Below are positions 1 to 11,554 of a DNA stretch of 64,000 bases, piece by piece. The notes under the pieces were generated by a model that had not been told where the DNA came from, did not search any database, and saw nothing but the letters and a program-made list of their open reading frames with translations. The stretch is from Peromyscus leucopus (Eukaryota; Chordata; Mammalia; Rodentia; Cricetidae): contig NC_051082.1 in the NCBI RefSeq assembly GCF_004664715.2, positions 6,253,848-6,317,847 on the forward strand, written 5' to 3'. How positions within the stretch are numbered: the first letter of the stretch is position 1; every line of letters starts with the position of its first letter. Position numbers and translations under genes: made by a program.

Positions 1-590
1 CTGGTCAACCAGATTTAGGAATCAGATGTCTCATTAGCTGGGTTAAGGCTACGAGGTTCTCCAACTCTCTTATCCTTTACTGAACAACTGCCCAGTCCTC
101 TGCCCTTCCACCCCCATCCCCACTCATATCCCAGGTCAGGCCTGGTGAGCAACAGGTGCAGCTTAGAGCCCCTTGCGCAGGCGCAGTGACTGGTAGTAGC
201 TGGTGGTGGCTGTCCAGAGTCCTGCTGGAAGGGTAGGGGGAGCTTGAGCATGGAGACAACCAACTCAACTCACCCCTACATGGTTTTTATCCAGGGAAGA
301 GGTGAGAAGGGGGGAAAGAAGGTGGTGGGGTACAAAATTAGAGGGAACATGAGAGAATGCCAAACAGAGAGGCCAGAGGGCACTGGGCCAGCAGACACTG
401 TTTCACCGCCACCATCTGGGTGTAGAGAACTGAAACTCACTCCTCAGCAAGAGCAGAAAGTGCTCTTAAGTGCTGAGCCATCCCTCCAGCCCCTGCGATG
501 GTTAATTGTCAGCTTCACACACTGGGTAGGGAGAACCTCAGCTGAAGGATTGCCTGCATCATATTGGTCTGTGAGCACATCTGTTGGGCA

Positions 591-705
591 TTTTCTTCCT
601 TCCTTCCTTCCTTCCTTCCTTCCTTCCTTCCTTCCTTCCTTCCTTCCTTTCTCCCTCCCTCCCTTCCTCCCTCCCTCCCTTCCTCCTTCCCTCCCTTCTT
701 CCCTC
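591..705. repeat. TTCC/TCCC microsatellite at a unit junction
   Basis: CCTT repeats grading to CCCT. Marks where the 3' spacer is fused to intron 3. Confidence 0.85.
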
Positions 706-1474
706 CTCAGCTCCTTCTACCCACACACACTGACACACTAACACACACACAACCTCACTCACAGCTGCTCTTTCCACTGTTCCTTCACATAGCTCTACCT
801 CTGTGGCAACAGCTCCTTCACCCAGCTCTACACAGCCATCTCTCTCCACACCACCTCTGCTTACTCAGAGCCAAGCTCTGGACAATTATAAGTTACATTT
901 TCAGTGTCCTACAAGTGCTTACAACACAAGATAAGTCACGTAGTTTCTCTTAGGCTAGTGATGTCACAGTGACCCACACACATAGCTCTAAGTTAGTGAG
1001 GGATCCAGAGAGTAAACAATTGGCTGAACCTTGAGCTGTCAGGGTCCATGCCAAAAGAGAATTTGCAAGGAGCTAAGTCTCAATGTAAACAGCCTGGCCA
1101 TGATTTAGCAATGACGACACCTGGCAATTAGTGTTTGAGTATTTTCTGCAGTGGCAGTTTAGTCTGCATTGAATTGTTCTGAAGTTCAAAATTCGCTGTC
1201 TGTGTAAAAGGCTGTCTTTGTGACTGAGAATTCTATGTCAGTCTGAGTAGTATTGTAGTATTTTTTCTATACATAAAAATAATACAGCCTAAACAGAAAT
1301 TCCAGAACATCCACAGCTATAAGTGTGCTCAAAGATGGAATATATTCTTGAGATGAACACAAGCAGTGGGAAAACACCCATAGCAGTTCTTAGCGGAGAA
1401 ATGTAGTGACTCATGAGAGAAATTACTGACAGAAAACAACTGGTTTCCACAGCCAGTGACCCCATGGCCTTGCC

Positions 1475-1545
1475 AGGTGGGGCTCCCCATCAGGTGGGGC
1501 TCCCCATCAGGTGGGGCTTCCCATCAGGTGGGTCTGGTGGGTCGA
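1475..1545. repeat. 17-bp minisatellite, 3 units plus partial
   Basis: Unit AGGTGGGGCTCCCCATC, with a short GGGG/CCCC hairpin. Intron 3. Confidence 0.85.
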
Positions 1546-1602
1546 TCTGTTAAACTCTAGTTGTCACTGCTGTATATTCCCACAGCCCCCTGCAGCCCTG
1601 GT

Positions 1603-2201
1603 GTGGTGATATTGTGTGCATCAAATAAAGCTTGCCTGAGGATCAGAGGACAGAGCCAGCCACTAGATTAAACATAGAGGTCCAGCAGTGGTGACACACA
1701 TCTTTAATCATAGCACTCGGGAGGCAGAGAATCTCTATGAGTTCAGAGCCACCTTGGACTACATGAGATTGATTAAGTCTAGGAGATAAACAGAGCCAGG
1801 AAGTGGTGGCACACGCCTTAAATCCCAGAACTTGGGAGGCACACACCTTTAATCCAAGTGCTTGAGATCTCATGCCTTTGCTACCAGTATTTGGGAAGCA
1901 CACACACCATCAATCTCAGAACTAAGAAGGAAGTGGCATGGCTAGACAAAGAAAGGTATATAAGGCATGAGGAGACAGGAACTAGGGCCTTTTTGACTGA
2001 GGAAGCTTCTAAGCTGAGGACTCAGAGGTTTTCAGTCAGGATTCATGGAGATAGGATCTCACATTCCCTTCAGCCTGAGGATTAGGTAGTGGTGAGAAGT
2101 TTTTCTAATGGCTTGATCCTTTGTCCTCTCTGATCTTTCAGGATTTACTAAATATCTGGCTCTGAGTTTTTAGTATAAGACCATTTAAAATTCATGCAAC
2201 A
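1603..2201 (+). mobile_element. Solo LTR-like element (copy 1)
   Basis: About 600 bp with AATAAAGCTTGCC near the start and B1-like internal sequence, ending GCAACA, then TC and TGG. Related copies end at 46399 and 55719. No internal retroviral genes follow. Confidence 0.5.
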
Positions 2202-2203
2202 TC

Positions 2204-2269
2204 TGGCTCCCAAGGTGGGGCTCAAACGAAAGACCCTGAGATTAAGAGTCTCTTGCTCTACCGGCTGAC
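2204..2269 (-). other. tRNA-Lys(CUU)-like sequence after the LTR (copy 1)
   Basis: On the minus strand reads like tRNA-Lys from the D-stem (CGGTAGAGCA-type) through the anticodon loop CTCTTAATCTCAGGGTC to the 3' CCA. About 66 of 76 nt; lacks the 5' acceptor strand, so not a tRNA gene. Further copies at 46402-46467 and 55722-55787. Confidence 0.65.
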
Positions 2270-2536
2270 CATGTAAAATTCGTGCAACAACCTGGGCAGG
2301 TTTCTAAGGGGCACAGAAGTGACAAGGACAGTCACCATGTAGTGGTCATTTCCTTGGTCTCACGTGACCTCACAACATCTTTTTCAGGAAGACACTAAAC
2401 TATAGATGAGGTCACTCATGAGGAAGTTGAGGAAGGCACGGTCTCTTGCGAAAGGTTTCCAAGCTAAGAAGTGATGACATTTGGATCTGAGACACAGATC
2501 TACATCATTCCCAAGTTTCTGTTTAAAAACATTTCA

Positions 2537-2710
2537 GCCGGGCAGTGGTGGCGCATGCCTTTAATCCCAGCACTCGGGAGGCAGAGCCACGAGGATCTCT
2601 GTGAGTTCCAGGACAGCCTGGGCTACCAAGTGAGTCCCAGGAAAGGCACAAAGCTACACAAAGAAAACCTGTCTCAAAAAAAACAAAAAATAAAAAGATA
2701 AAAATAAAAA
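2537..2710 (+). mobile_element. B1 SINE, private to copy 1
   Basis: GCCGGGCAGTGGTGGCGCA start, A-rich tail, 13-bp target duplication TAAAAACATTTCA (2524-2536 and 2711-2723). The partner locus at about 46735 has the empty site. Confidence 0.92.
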
Positions 2711-3560
2711 TAAAAACATTTCAAAATATTATTTATTTCTGGGGGAGGCATGCCTGTACCCCAACACAAGTGCAAAGGTCTGAGCACAACATGCAGGAGA
2801 TTGTTCTCTCTTTCGACCTTGTGACAACCTCGGGATGGAACCAGACTTGGCAGCAAGGGCCTTTATTCCCTGAGCCATTTTGCCTGCCAAAAGCCTCTCC
2901 TGTTAGCTGCTGTGTTATACTGATTCCACATTGACTAAACAATGGAGAGCTGCATCATTGGCTATAAACCAGATACTAGGATAAACACCTATGCAGGGCA
3001 AGATTTATTCTTTCCATTTTACAGATGAGGATTCAGAGGGAGGGCTGGGAGTATATCTGAGTTGCTACAGTGCTTGCCTACCATGCACAGAGCTCTGGGT
3101 TTCACCTCCAGAACCCATGAATTGAGTGTGGTGGTGCACACCTGTAATCCAGCCCTTGGGAAGTGGAGGCAGGAAGATTGTCTTAAGTCATATAATTTTA
3201 GAAATGATAATTGGTATTTGTAGTTTGCTGGGTTTTAGGATTAAATACATGTGTTTATTTATTTTGTGTGTAGGAATACACTGGCATCCCGTGTCTTCTT
3301 CAGTCACTCTCCACCATGTCTTTAGAGCCTGGATCTTTCTCTCTCTCTCTCACTAAAAATGGCACTCATCTTTAGAAAGCATGGCTGTCTAACAAGTTTT
3401 GGGATCTGTGCCACCCAATTCCCTATAGAGTTACAGATGCCCCAACCACATCTCGATTTGTTACATGAGATCTGGGCATCCTAGGTCAGGCCCTCTTGCT
3501 TAAATGACAACCACTTTACCAACTGTGCCATCTCCCCAGCCCACAACAACTAATGTTCTT

Positions 3561-3727
3561 TTTTTTTTTTTTTTTTTTTTTGATTTTTGAGACAGGGTTT
3601 CTCTGCATAGCTTTGCGCCTTTCCTGGTGCTCACTTGGTAGCCCAGGCTGGCCTCGAACTCACAGAGATCTGCCTGGCTCTGCCTCCTGAGTGCTGGGAT
3701 TAAAGGCGTGCGCCACCACTGCCCGGC
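3561..3727 (-). mobile_element. B1 SINE in intron 3
   Basis: Poly-T start, B1 body, target duplication AACTAATGTTCTT (3548-3560, 3728-3740). Confidence 0.92.
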
Positions 3728-3905
3728 AACTAATGTTCTTATTATCAGTGTGTTCCTGCAATTTGACAAACCCAATGTTCTTTTGTTTGCTCTGTCTCTC
3801 AAACCTGAGTCTGCACCAATGGGAGGTTCACCAGTTTCTTTTGGTTATAAATCATAGAGAACAGGGTCATGGACTCCACTCAACTTATTACTTGTTTCTC
3901 TCCAG

Positions 3906-3996
3906 GCAGAAAAACACCCGTGAAGACTTGATCTGCAACTGTGACTGCCAGGCCGCCATATGCTTTTCCAAGCAGAACAAAGGCGTTCAGTGTTAG
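3906..3996 (+). pseudogene. Pla2g1b-like: Orphan exon 4, frameshifted
   Basis: Acceptor TTTCTCTCCAG at 3905. The coding match [15 protein letters not shown] to TAG is clear, but one base is missing in the run after GCAGAAA compared with the copy at 47928, so the phase 1 frame fails. Cys91 is also replaced (TRED) and Arg100 is Cys. No exon 1-3 lies upstream in the window; the sequence before it is intron 3 joined to a 3' spacer. Confidence 0.75.
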
Positions 3997-4066
3997 ACTT
4001 GTCACCTCAGTTACGGGTAAACCATCCCTGCCTGTCTGATTGTGTTCACTACACACTGTGCCCTCT

Positions 4067-4072
4067 AATAAA
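4067..4072 (+). terminator. Poly(A) signal of orphan exon 4
   Basis: AATAAA 70 bp after the stop. Confidence 0.6.
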
Positions 4073-5980
4073 GAACCGATCAAAAGAGCTTGACTTAGTG
4101 ATTGTATTCTCTGTCTACTAACCATAACTAGATCCTCAGAGAACATCATTCCGTCTAGCCCTGGAAACTGAAGGTTATTGGGAAAGACATTGCCATTAGG
4201 AGAGCACCTTGAAGAGTGGGTGATGAGCCAGGCCATGCCTTCCATCCCAGGACAGTTGGTTGCAGAGGCAGAGGAAGGCAGATCTCTTAAGTTAAAGGAC
4301 AAACTGGTCTAAAAATCAAGTTCCAGTACAACCAGGAATAATACATGAAGAAACTCTTTCTCTAATTACAACAACAGAAGAACTCAGCCTGAGATACATA
4401 GGTTGCAAGGAGAAACAGAAGGGAAAGGGACAGGTAAGGAGGGGAGGGAGGGGTGGGAAGGAAAGAGAAGACAGAGAGGTAGGAGGGGAGAGAAGAGAGA
4501 AAGATGCAGTGTCACGTAGGCACTAAAGGAACATCTTGGCCCTAAAAATACTGGACTCAAAGCACTTCTGCTGTGTGCTCATTCTGGGAATGGGGATATA
4601 GGAAACCAAATTGGACTGAGTGTAAATGACCTGAAGGCAGGATTACATCCTGGTAGCCTCCTAGTCTTCACTGTGCCTAAACACACGCCACAGGATAATT
4701 GTCCCACTAAAGTACCCAGCAGCCTAACTTTTTGAACAAACAAAAGAGTGCACTTCCCTTTTTCTACTTTTATGTATTACAGGACTCCTTATGTAAAGCA
4801 GGTTAATCTCTGGTTCCCTAGTCAACTGGGTTTAGGAATAAGATGTCTCATTGACATGTTTAAGGCTACACGGTTCACGGTCTCTCTTTTCCTTTAGTGA
4901 ACAGCTGCCCAGCCCTCTGCTTTTCCACTTCTACCTAGTTCCTTACTGGTATCCCAAAGGCCAGGCTTCACACTTCCCAAGGACAGGCCAGGTGAGCAAC
5001 CAATGCAGCTAGAGCGTCCTGCAAAGAGGCAGTGACTGGTAGTAGCTGGCAGTGGGTGTCCAGAGTCCTGCTGGAAGGGTAGGGGGAGCTTGAGTGTGGA
5101 GACAACCAACTCAACTCACCCCCTACATGGTTTATATCCAGGAAGGAGGTGTGAAGTGGGGAAAAGGAGGTGCTGGGCTCCTGAATTGGATGATACGTGG
5201 GAGATGGGCAAACCCAGAGGCTTGAGGGCATTGGACCATCAAAAATTGTTCACTAGCAACCATGTGGGTGCAGAGAATTGATCCCCAGTACTCAGGAAGA
5301 GCAGAAAGTATTCTTCGCTGATGGGCCATCACTTCAGCCTCTAATTGCTAAACCTAATTGTCAGCTTGATACACCTCAGAAGGGAGAATCTCAGCTGAAG
5401 AATTGCCTGCATTGTATTGGCCTGTGGACATATCTCTTGGTCATTTCCTTTGTTTTCTCTTTCCTTCTTTTGCTTTCTTTTCATTGGTGTTTTGGGACAG
5501 GTTTCTTTGTGTGTCTCTGGCTGTCCTGGAACTCACTCTGTAGACCAGGCTGGCCTCAAACTCAGATATTCACCTGCCTCTGCTTTCTGAGTGCTGACAT
5601 CCAAGATGTGCACCACCACCACCACCACCTTCTGGCTACATTGCCAATTTTCAAATGGAGTTTGTACCCTAGTAAGTTGAGCCTATGATTCAAGCCTGTA
5701 GACATGAGTCCAGTTCCTGAAACCCATCAAAAGGTAGAAGGAGAGAAATGACTCCACAGAGTCATTGGCACACAAGGGATCTCTGTCACTGTCTCTCTGT
5801 CCCTCTGTCTCTCTGTCTCTCTGTCTCTCTGTCTCTCTCTCTCTCTCTTAGACACACACACATTAACTAAACAGTTAATTAATTAAAAATCATATTTGTA
5901 ACTGGATCTACCTCATAAGTTGTATGAGATTCTTAGGACAGACTTAGCACATGGTTTATACAGTAAACATGGAGGATTGT
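4073..5980 (+). other. 3' flank and intergenic spacer
   Basis: Purine-rich stretch 4430-4510, B4/ID-like remnants near 5240-5340, a minus-strand B1-like element 5489-5640 and a TCTG/TC microsatellite 5790-5852. No gene seen. Repeated at 48096-49984. Confidence 0.5.
5489..5640 (-). mobile_element. Old B1-like SINE in spacer
   Basis: Minus-strand B1 body (GGAACTCACTCTGTAGACCA); paralogue at 49523-49660. Confidence 0.7.
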
Positions 5981-6354
5981 TAGGGCCAGCTTCTCCTTCC
6001 TGGGAACACACTTCACTACCTGTATCCCTCAGACACAACCCCTGGAGCAATGTCTATATCTTCTTATGACCTCAAACCATCCACGGGGGAGGGTCTTGAT
6101 ATTTTTCCTGTCACTGCACTTGAGCTGGTTGGGGTGTTGATCTAGCCCTTTCTCTGTGACTCTGGGACAGCACTGATTCAGGCTCTGTCACCATCTACAG
6201 CAGCTCAGCCCATCGGGACTGTGTGTGAGGGTGCACATATTCTACTTCTGTGCTACACACACAGGAGTCACAGGCCCCGAGTGCTGACTGGACACTGTCA
6301 GAGCACAGCTACAGGACTCTAAAGAGAAGTCACTGAGTCCTCCCGTCACTCAGG
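5981..6354 (+). promoter_or_regulatory. Candidate promoter block before exon 1a
   Basis: Paralogue of 49985-50363; ends at the exon 1a ATG. Confidence 0.42.
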
Positions 6355-7065
6355 ATGAAACTCCTTCTGCTGGTCACTCTGCTCACAGGAAGGACCCTTG
6401 TCCCCTCTGAGTGCCCACCATTCCTCTTCTCTTCACAGTTCCCCAGCTGGTCACACCTGAATTTCTGGTTTGGTGGTCTAATAGCCTCTGGGTTGTGAAC
6501 CCCCACGTCCACAACAGCTGGGACATTTACTCTCTAGGCCTGAAATCAGATGACCTTTTAGAAAAGTCCACTACATTCACCTACCTGAGCAAAGAAAGCC
6601 CCTTCGGCTTCTGCCATAAGCCCTGGAACTGATTTCCTTGGCCCTAAGGTGCCCTGAATATTTGACTTTTCTTTTCTTTTTAAAAATATTGACTTTTATT
6701 TTATGTGTTTGAGCCCTTTTCCTGCTTGTGTTTCTGGGAACTGAGTGTGAGCAGTGCCTACAGAGGCCAGAGGAGGGGTCTGATCCTCCAGAACTGGGAT
6801 CATAGACAGCTGTGAGCTGCCAAGTGACTGCTGGACCTGAGCCTGGGTCCTACACAAGAGATGGCAGAGCCATCTCTCTTGCCCTTATTATTTTGACAGG
6901 ATTATATATTTCTGGCTCAGGATGCCCTCCAACTTGACATTACAGCCAACACTTACCTCAACCTCCCTAGTGTTAGGATTATACACAGAACTATAAAGAG
7001 AGAAGTCACTTGAGTCCTCCACACACTCAGGATGAAAATCCTTCTGCTGATCACTCTGCTCACAG
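6355..7065 (+). pseudogene. Pla2g1b-like: PLA2G1B-like first exons 1a and 1b, gene cut by gap
   Basis: Exon 1a 6355-6388 codes MKLLLLVTLLT with GA in place of the donor GT at 6389. Exon 1b 7032-7065 codes [11 protein letters not shown] with GT at 7066. This matches the arrangement at 50364/51064, so exon 1b could start a similar gene. Its exon 2 would fall just past 8417, inside the 500-base N run; after the gap the sequence is ERV-a. Exons 2-4 are therefore unseen. Confidence 0.68.
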
Positions 7066-8043
7066 GTAGGACCCCTATCTCCCTTGTGTTCAATGCACAG
7101 GCCCCTAATGGTCACACCTGAAGTTTTCTGGTTTGGGGTTGTAACTCTTTTTGTTGTTGTTGTTCCCATTTTACAGGAGAGAGTTTCTCAGAGTAGTGAT
7201 GGTTGTCCTGCAACTCACTCTATAAACCAGGATGGTTTTCAATTCAGATATCCACCTGCCTCAGCCTCCAGTGTGCTGAGATTACACAGTGTGTGTTCCA
7301 CTATACCTGGTTTCTCTTGCATTTTAATGGTGACCGAGTATCCCACTGCATTCTGAATCCTGGTCATTTACCTACTCCTCAGCTGATGAACAGTTTGTTG
7401 TGTCAAATGCTGACATTACAATGATGATCTGACCATTATCCTTGTCTATGAGCTGTGCATGGCCATACAACAGATTCCTTCTAATTCTTCCAGTGTAAAA
7501 CAGTGAGCATGTGTTGGCTGCTTCTCTGTCTCAAGGTCTCAGCTAGAACTGTGATGAATCCCACTGCTGGCTAAGGCTAGGGTTTCACCTAGGCTTGAGT
7601 AGAGGTGGGGCAGCTTTCAAACTCAAGAGATGGTTGGATTGTTGGGTTATTGGAACTAGGAGGTCAGTTTGTCCCTGGCTGCTGACTGGAGAGTGTTCTC
7701 AGCTCCTCAACACAGGGACCACAGGGCAGCTCACAGTGTGGTGTCTGTCTTGTTCTGACAGTGAGAAATGAGGAGCCAAGCAAGGCAAAAGGCAATGTCT
7801 ATAGAACTTAATCCTAAGGAGTCATCCTAGCCCAGTACAGTGGTGTTCATTTCTAACCTTACCACTTGGAAGACTGAGGCCAGAGGGTTGCTACAAAGTC
7901 AGAGGCCAGCCTGGGTTAAAGGGCAACTACATGTCTCAAATAGGTAGATAACATCGTACTTCAGCTTGGCTGTCCTCTGATCTCCTCGTGTGTAGTATGA
8001 CATTTACAAGTGCTCCCAAGAGCTTGCTTTCAACCTGAGTTGG

Positions 8044-8103
<60 letters not shown>

Positions 8104-8417
8104 CTCTATTTACTTCTCTCCCCATGCAGGAGCTGATAGGAGTCAAGGAGGAAGTGTCAGGAGTGATGGTCATGATCTGTTGTGGGTCATGGTGCAGTTA
8201 CAGTTCTACCAATTGGTAGTACAGGTGTCACCCCACCAGAGCACTGATTCTCAGATCAGGTACCCTGTCAGGCATGACCTTAAGTCAACCAACTCTGAAA
8301 ATGCTGCTTTCATCTGTAACTTCACTGTGCAAAAACAGCTCTGACATCTCCCCCATTTACCATGCATTTTCATGTAATGTGCACTTGTAATCTCATGATT
8401 CCATCTCAGTCTTATGG
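7066..8417 (+). other. Intron 1 remnant up to gap
   Basis: B1-related sequence near 7160-7320, otherwise unique intron, CA microsatellite at 8047-8098. No coding signal. Corresponds to 51098-52447. Confidence 0.55.
8047..8098. repeat. CA microsatellite
   Basis: About 26 CA units in intron 1. Confidence 0.95.
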
Positions 8418-8917
8418 NNNNNNNNNNNNNNNNNNNNNNNNNNNNNNNNNNNNNNNNNNNNNNNNNNNNNNNNNNNNNNNNNNNNNNNNNNNNNNNNNNN
8501 NNNNNNNNNNNNNNNNNNNNNNNNNNNNNNNNNNNNNNNNNNNNNNNNNNNNNNNNNNNNNNNNNNNNNNNNNNNNNNNNNNNNNNNNNNNNNNNNNNNN
8601 NNNNNNNNNNNNNNNNNNNNNNNNNNNNNNNNNNNNNNNNNNNNNNNNNNNNNNNNNNNNNNNNNNNNNNNNNNNNNNNNNNNNNNNNNNNNNNNNNNNN
8701 NNNNNNNNNNNNNNNNNNNNNNNNNNNNNNNNNNNNNNNNNNNNNNNNNNNNNNNNNNNNNNNNNNNNNNNNNNNNNNNNNNNNNNNNNNNNNNNNNNNN
8801 NNNNNNNNNNNNNNNNNNNNNNNNNNNNNNNNNNNNNNNNNNNNNNNNNNNNNNNNNNNNNNNNNNNNNNNNNNNNNNNNNNNNNNNNNNNNNNNNNNNN
8901 NNNNNNNNNNNNNNNNN
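8418..8917. other. Assembly gap, 500 N
   Basis: Exactly 500 N between intron 1 of a plus-strand gene and the interior of ERV-a. Frames running through it are meaningless. Confidence 0.99.
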
Positions 8918-9725
8918 CATTATGATAATTATAGAAAGGAACAGCCAAAACTATCAAAAAAATCAACCTTTATTTATCCAGTCACCCAACAGGAACAACT
9001 TCCAAATGACAGAAATCCCCAAGGCTATGTAAGAGCTAACTGGATTCCTGTGGAAAACTTAGAATTGAGGACATTAAAGAAAGCAATAGGCTAATATGGT
9101 GTGTATTCACCTTTTGTGAGGCAGATGTTAAATTCATGGTCAACTAGTAACAGAATTATCCCACATGACTGGAAAAACATAGTTACAACAGTTATTGGAA
9201 CTGGCTCCATAATTGCAGTGAAGGACCTGGTGGAAAGATGAGGTTGAGGCATTGAACATCCAAGTATGGATAGAGGTATGGAAATTTCCCAAGATCAGCA
9301 GCTTTGAGAGGGTGATTATGCTGATGCACAAAGACAATCTCTATATGATGACCACAACTTGGCTATATGCCATGCAGCAGTTTTGAATGCTTGGGACAAA
9401 GTTGAAGAAGTCAGAAAGAGAACTAGGTCATTTACTTAAAGATGTACCGGCACAAAAGAAACTTTCACTGATTTGTTTTACATGAGTTGAATTTAGCTAT
9501 AAATAGAATGATGCCAAATACAGAAGCTAGACAAATAATAATTGAATCTTTGGATTTTGAAAATGCTAATTCACAATGCAAAAGGACAATTAGGCCTTTA
9601 AAGCAAGATCAGCACCCATAGAGTAATGGATCTGAGATAGAGTCAATATTGAATCTCGTAACCATGTTGATGCTTGGATAGGAGAGTTGTTTTCCAGAGG
9701 CTTGAAGAAAAATAAAAATGTCAGA

Positions 9726-9767
9726 TGTTTTAATTGTGCTAAACAAGGTCACCTAAAAAGGGGTTGT
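9726..9767 (+). pseudogene. ERV-a gag nucleocapsid zinc knuckle
   Basis: CX2CX4HX4C motif (CFNCAKQGHLKRGC) in a gag remnant interrupted by stops. Confidence 0.75.
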
Positions 9768-10186
9768 AGACAGAGCATTTCTAGAAGTAATTTTTTTTCT
9801 AGGAATAATCCAAAGAGAAGTCCTCTCCCTTCTGGAATATGGAGAAGATGGGGCAAGGCATAACCTGGAACAATTAATGCAAATCAACAAGGTACAAAAA
9901 GGTAACCCTTTGCCATTGGGAGATACCTTGAGGGGCCCCTTGAAGGCCCCCATATCAAATTTGGTTTAGTCATTCCCTATCACCTTGTGGAAACACTTCC
10001 CAGGAGCAATTTAAGGAACTAATACCTATTGTAAATAACCATACTGCTCTGGATTAAATAATAGCTTTAGAAGATAAAATAAAAATTTCAGGAAACATGA
10101 TAAAGCAAATATTTTGGCAAACTTCTATAAATGATCAAAGACCAAAGTTAAAAATATGAATAAATGACATAGTAATTGAGGGTCTT

Positions 10187-10198
10187 GTAGACTCAGGG
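10187..10198 (+). pseudogene. ERV-a protease active-site remnant
   Basis: VDSG following IVIEGL, as in retroviral aspartic proteases; the surrounding frame is broken. Confidence 0.6.
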
Positions 10199-10606
10199 GA
10201 GGATAGATGTAACAACAATGACACCAGAATCTTGGCATCCAAATTGGACTCTTCAGAAGGTAAATGTTCAGCTTTTGGGGATTGGAACTTTAGCTCAGGT
10301 AAAATAAAGTGCAAGATGGGTCAAATGTATAGGGCCAGAAGAACAGGGAGGAAAATTAAAGCCATAATTAGCTAACATAGCAAGGAATTTTATGGGTATG
10401 TGATTTGTTACAACAAAGGAATACCCAGATCAACATTTCTTCAATCTCAGAAACAAACCATAAACTAACAAATGTTTTTGGAAAAAATATTAAAAGCTAT
10501 TATGAAGAACAGTCAGGTTGTTCATAAACAGAGCACAACAGCTGCTGATCCTTCAAAGTTACCAACAGCCCTACTTTTAAAATAGTTAACAGACAAACCT
10601 ATCTCG

Positions 10607-11554
10607 GTGGACCAGTGGCCTTTGACATCAGAAAAATTAAAGGCCTTAAAAAAACTGGTACAGGAGCAGTTACATGCTCAACATATTGAAATATCAACTA
10701 GTCCTTGGAATTCTCCTTTATTTGTCATTAAGAAGAAATCTGGAAAACGGAGAATGCTAACAGATTTGAGAGCCATAAATGAAGTAATTCAGCTGATGGG
10801 CTCTCTACATCCTGAAATTCCTTTGCCTTCTCTGTTACCTCAAGGATGGTCTATTATAGTGATTGATTTAAAAGACTCTTTCTTCAGTATACCTTTACAA
10901 GAACAGGATAGAGAAAACTTTGCCTAGAAGTTGCCTACTTATAATAATTCTCAGCCCATTAAAAGATATCAGTGGAAAATACTCCCACAAGGGGTGTTAA
11001 ACAGCTCCACCCTGTGCCAATATTTTGTATGACAGCCATTGGAAATAATTCATAATCAGTTTCCTCAATCTATAATTTACCCTCATATAAATAATACCTT
11101 ACTAACTGATTCAAATGTAGATACCTTAGAGAAAATGTTGAGGAAGTAAGCAAAATTTTGCCTGATTAGGGATTACAAATTGCTCCCAAAAACATAAAGA
11201 GGAGCCTCTATTAATTACCTAGGATGTAAAATAAGTTTACAAAAAAATCAACCCCAAATGGTACAAATCAGGAGAGATCAATTGTGGATTCTTATTGACT
11301 TTCAAAAATTGCTGGGAGGCATTAACTGGTTTTGGCCCACAAATAGATTAAGAACTCAAGAACTAAGTAATTTATTTCAAACCTTACAAGGTGGCAAGGA
11401 CTTAAATAGTCCAAGAAAATTATCACCTGAGGCTGAGAGAGAATTGGCTTTGGCAGAAAAGAAATTACATGATGCAGATGTGGATTGTTTGGATCCAAAC
11501 TTGATTGTACTCTGGTTATTCAATCTTTTACGCATTCTCCTACAGGATTTTTAA
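10607..11554 (+). pseudogene. ERV-a reverse transcriptase remnant
   Basis: Two open pieces (10607-10927, 11258-11554) with [12 protein letters not shown] and [17 protein letters not shown] typical of beta-like RT. The YMDD position (11084-11095) is HINN. Stops divide the domain. Confidence 0.8.

Larger units (their letters stand above)
1..3905 (+). other. 3' spacer fused to intron 3 sequence
   Basis: 1-590 is the 3' spacer type seen at 33580-34130; after the TTCC tract (591-705) the sequence becomes intron 3 (compare 54280-57044). It holds the minisatellite, the LTR with tRNA-like tail, two B1 elements and an ID-type remnant near 3040. No gene. Confidence 0.55.
1..8417 (+). repeat. Segmental duplication, copy 1 (partner 44038-52447)
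   Basis: Collinear with 44038-52447 from the first base to the gap, only scattered substitutions and indels by eye. Private differences: B1 at 2537, B1 versus B2 at 3561/47564, minisatellite length, microsatellites. Confidence 0.9.

Noticed and set aside
1475..1545. CRISPR-like array
   Set aside because: Units are contiguous without spacers and the genome is mammalian; it is a minisatellite.
2204..2269. A functional tRNA-Lys gene
   Set aside because: The 5' acceptor strand is missing and it is tied to an LTR end in three paralogues.
2471..2701. Short frames with VAGQWWRMPLIPALGRQ-like peptides
   Set aside because: Standard translation of B1 SINEs; seen again at 3500-3802 and 16571-16927.
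8362..9094. Long frames on both strands around 8400-9000, 28800-29400 and 57700-58300
   Set aside because: They are runs of N translated as unknown residues, not genes.
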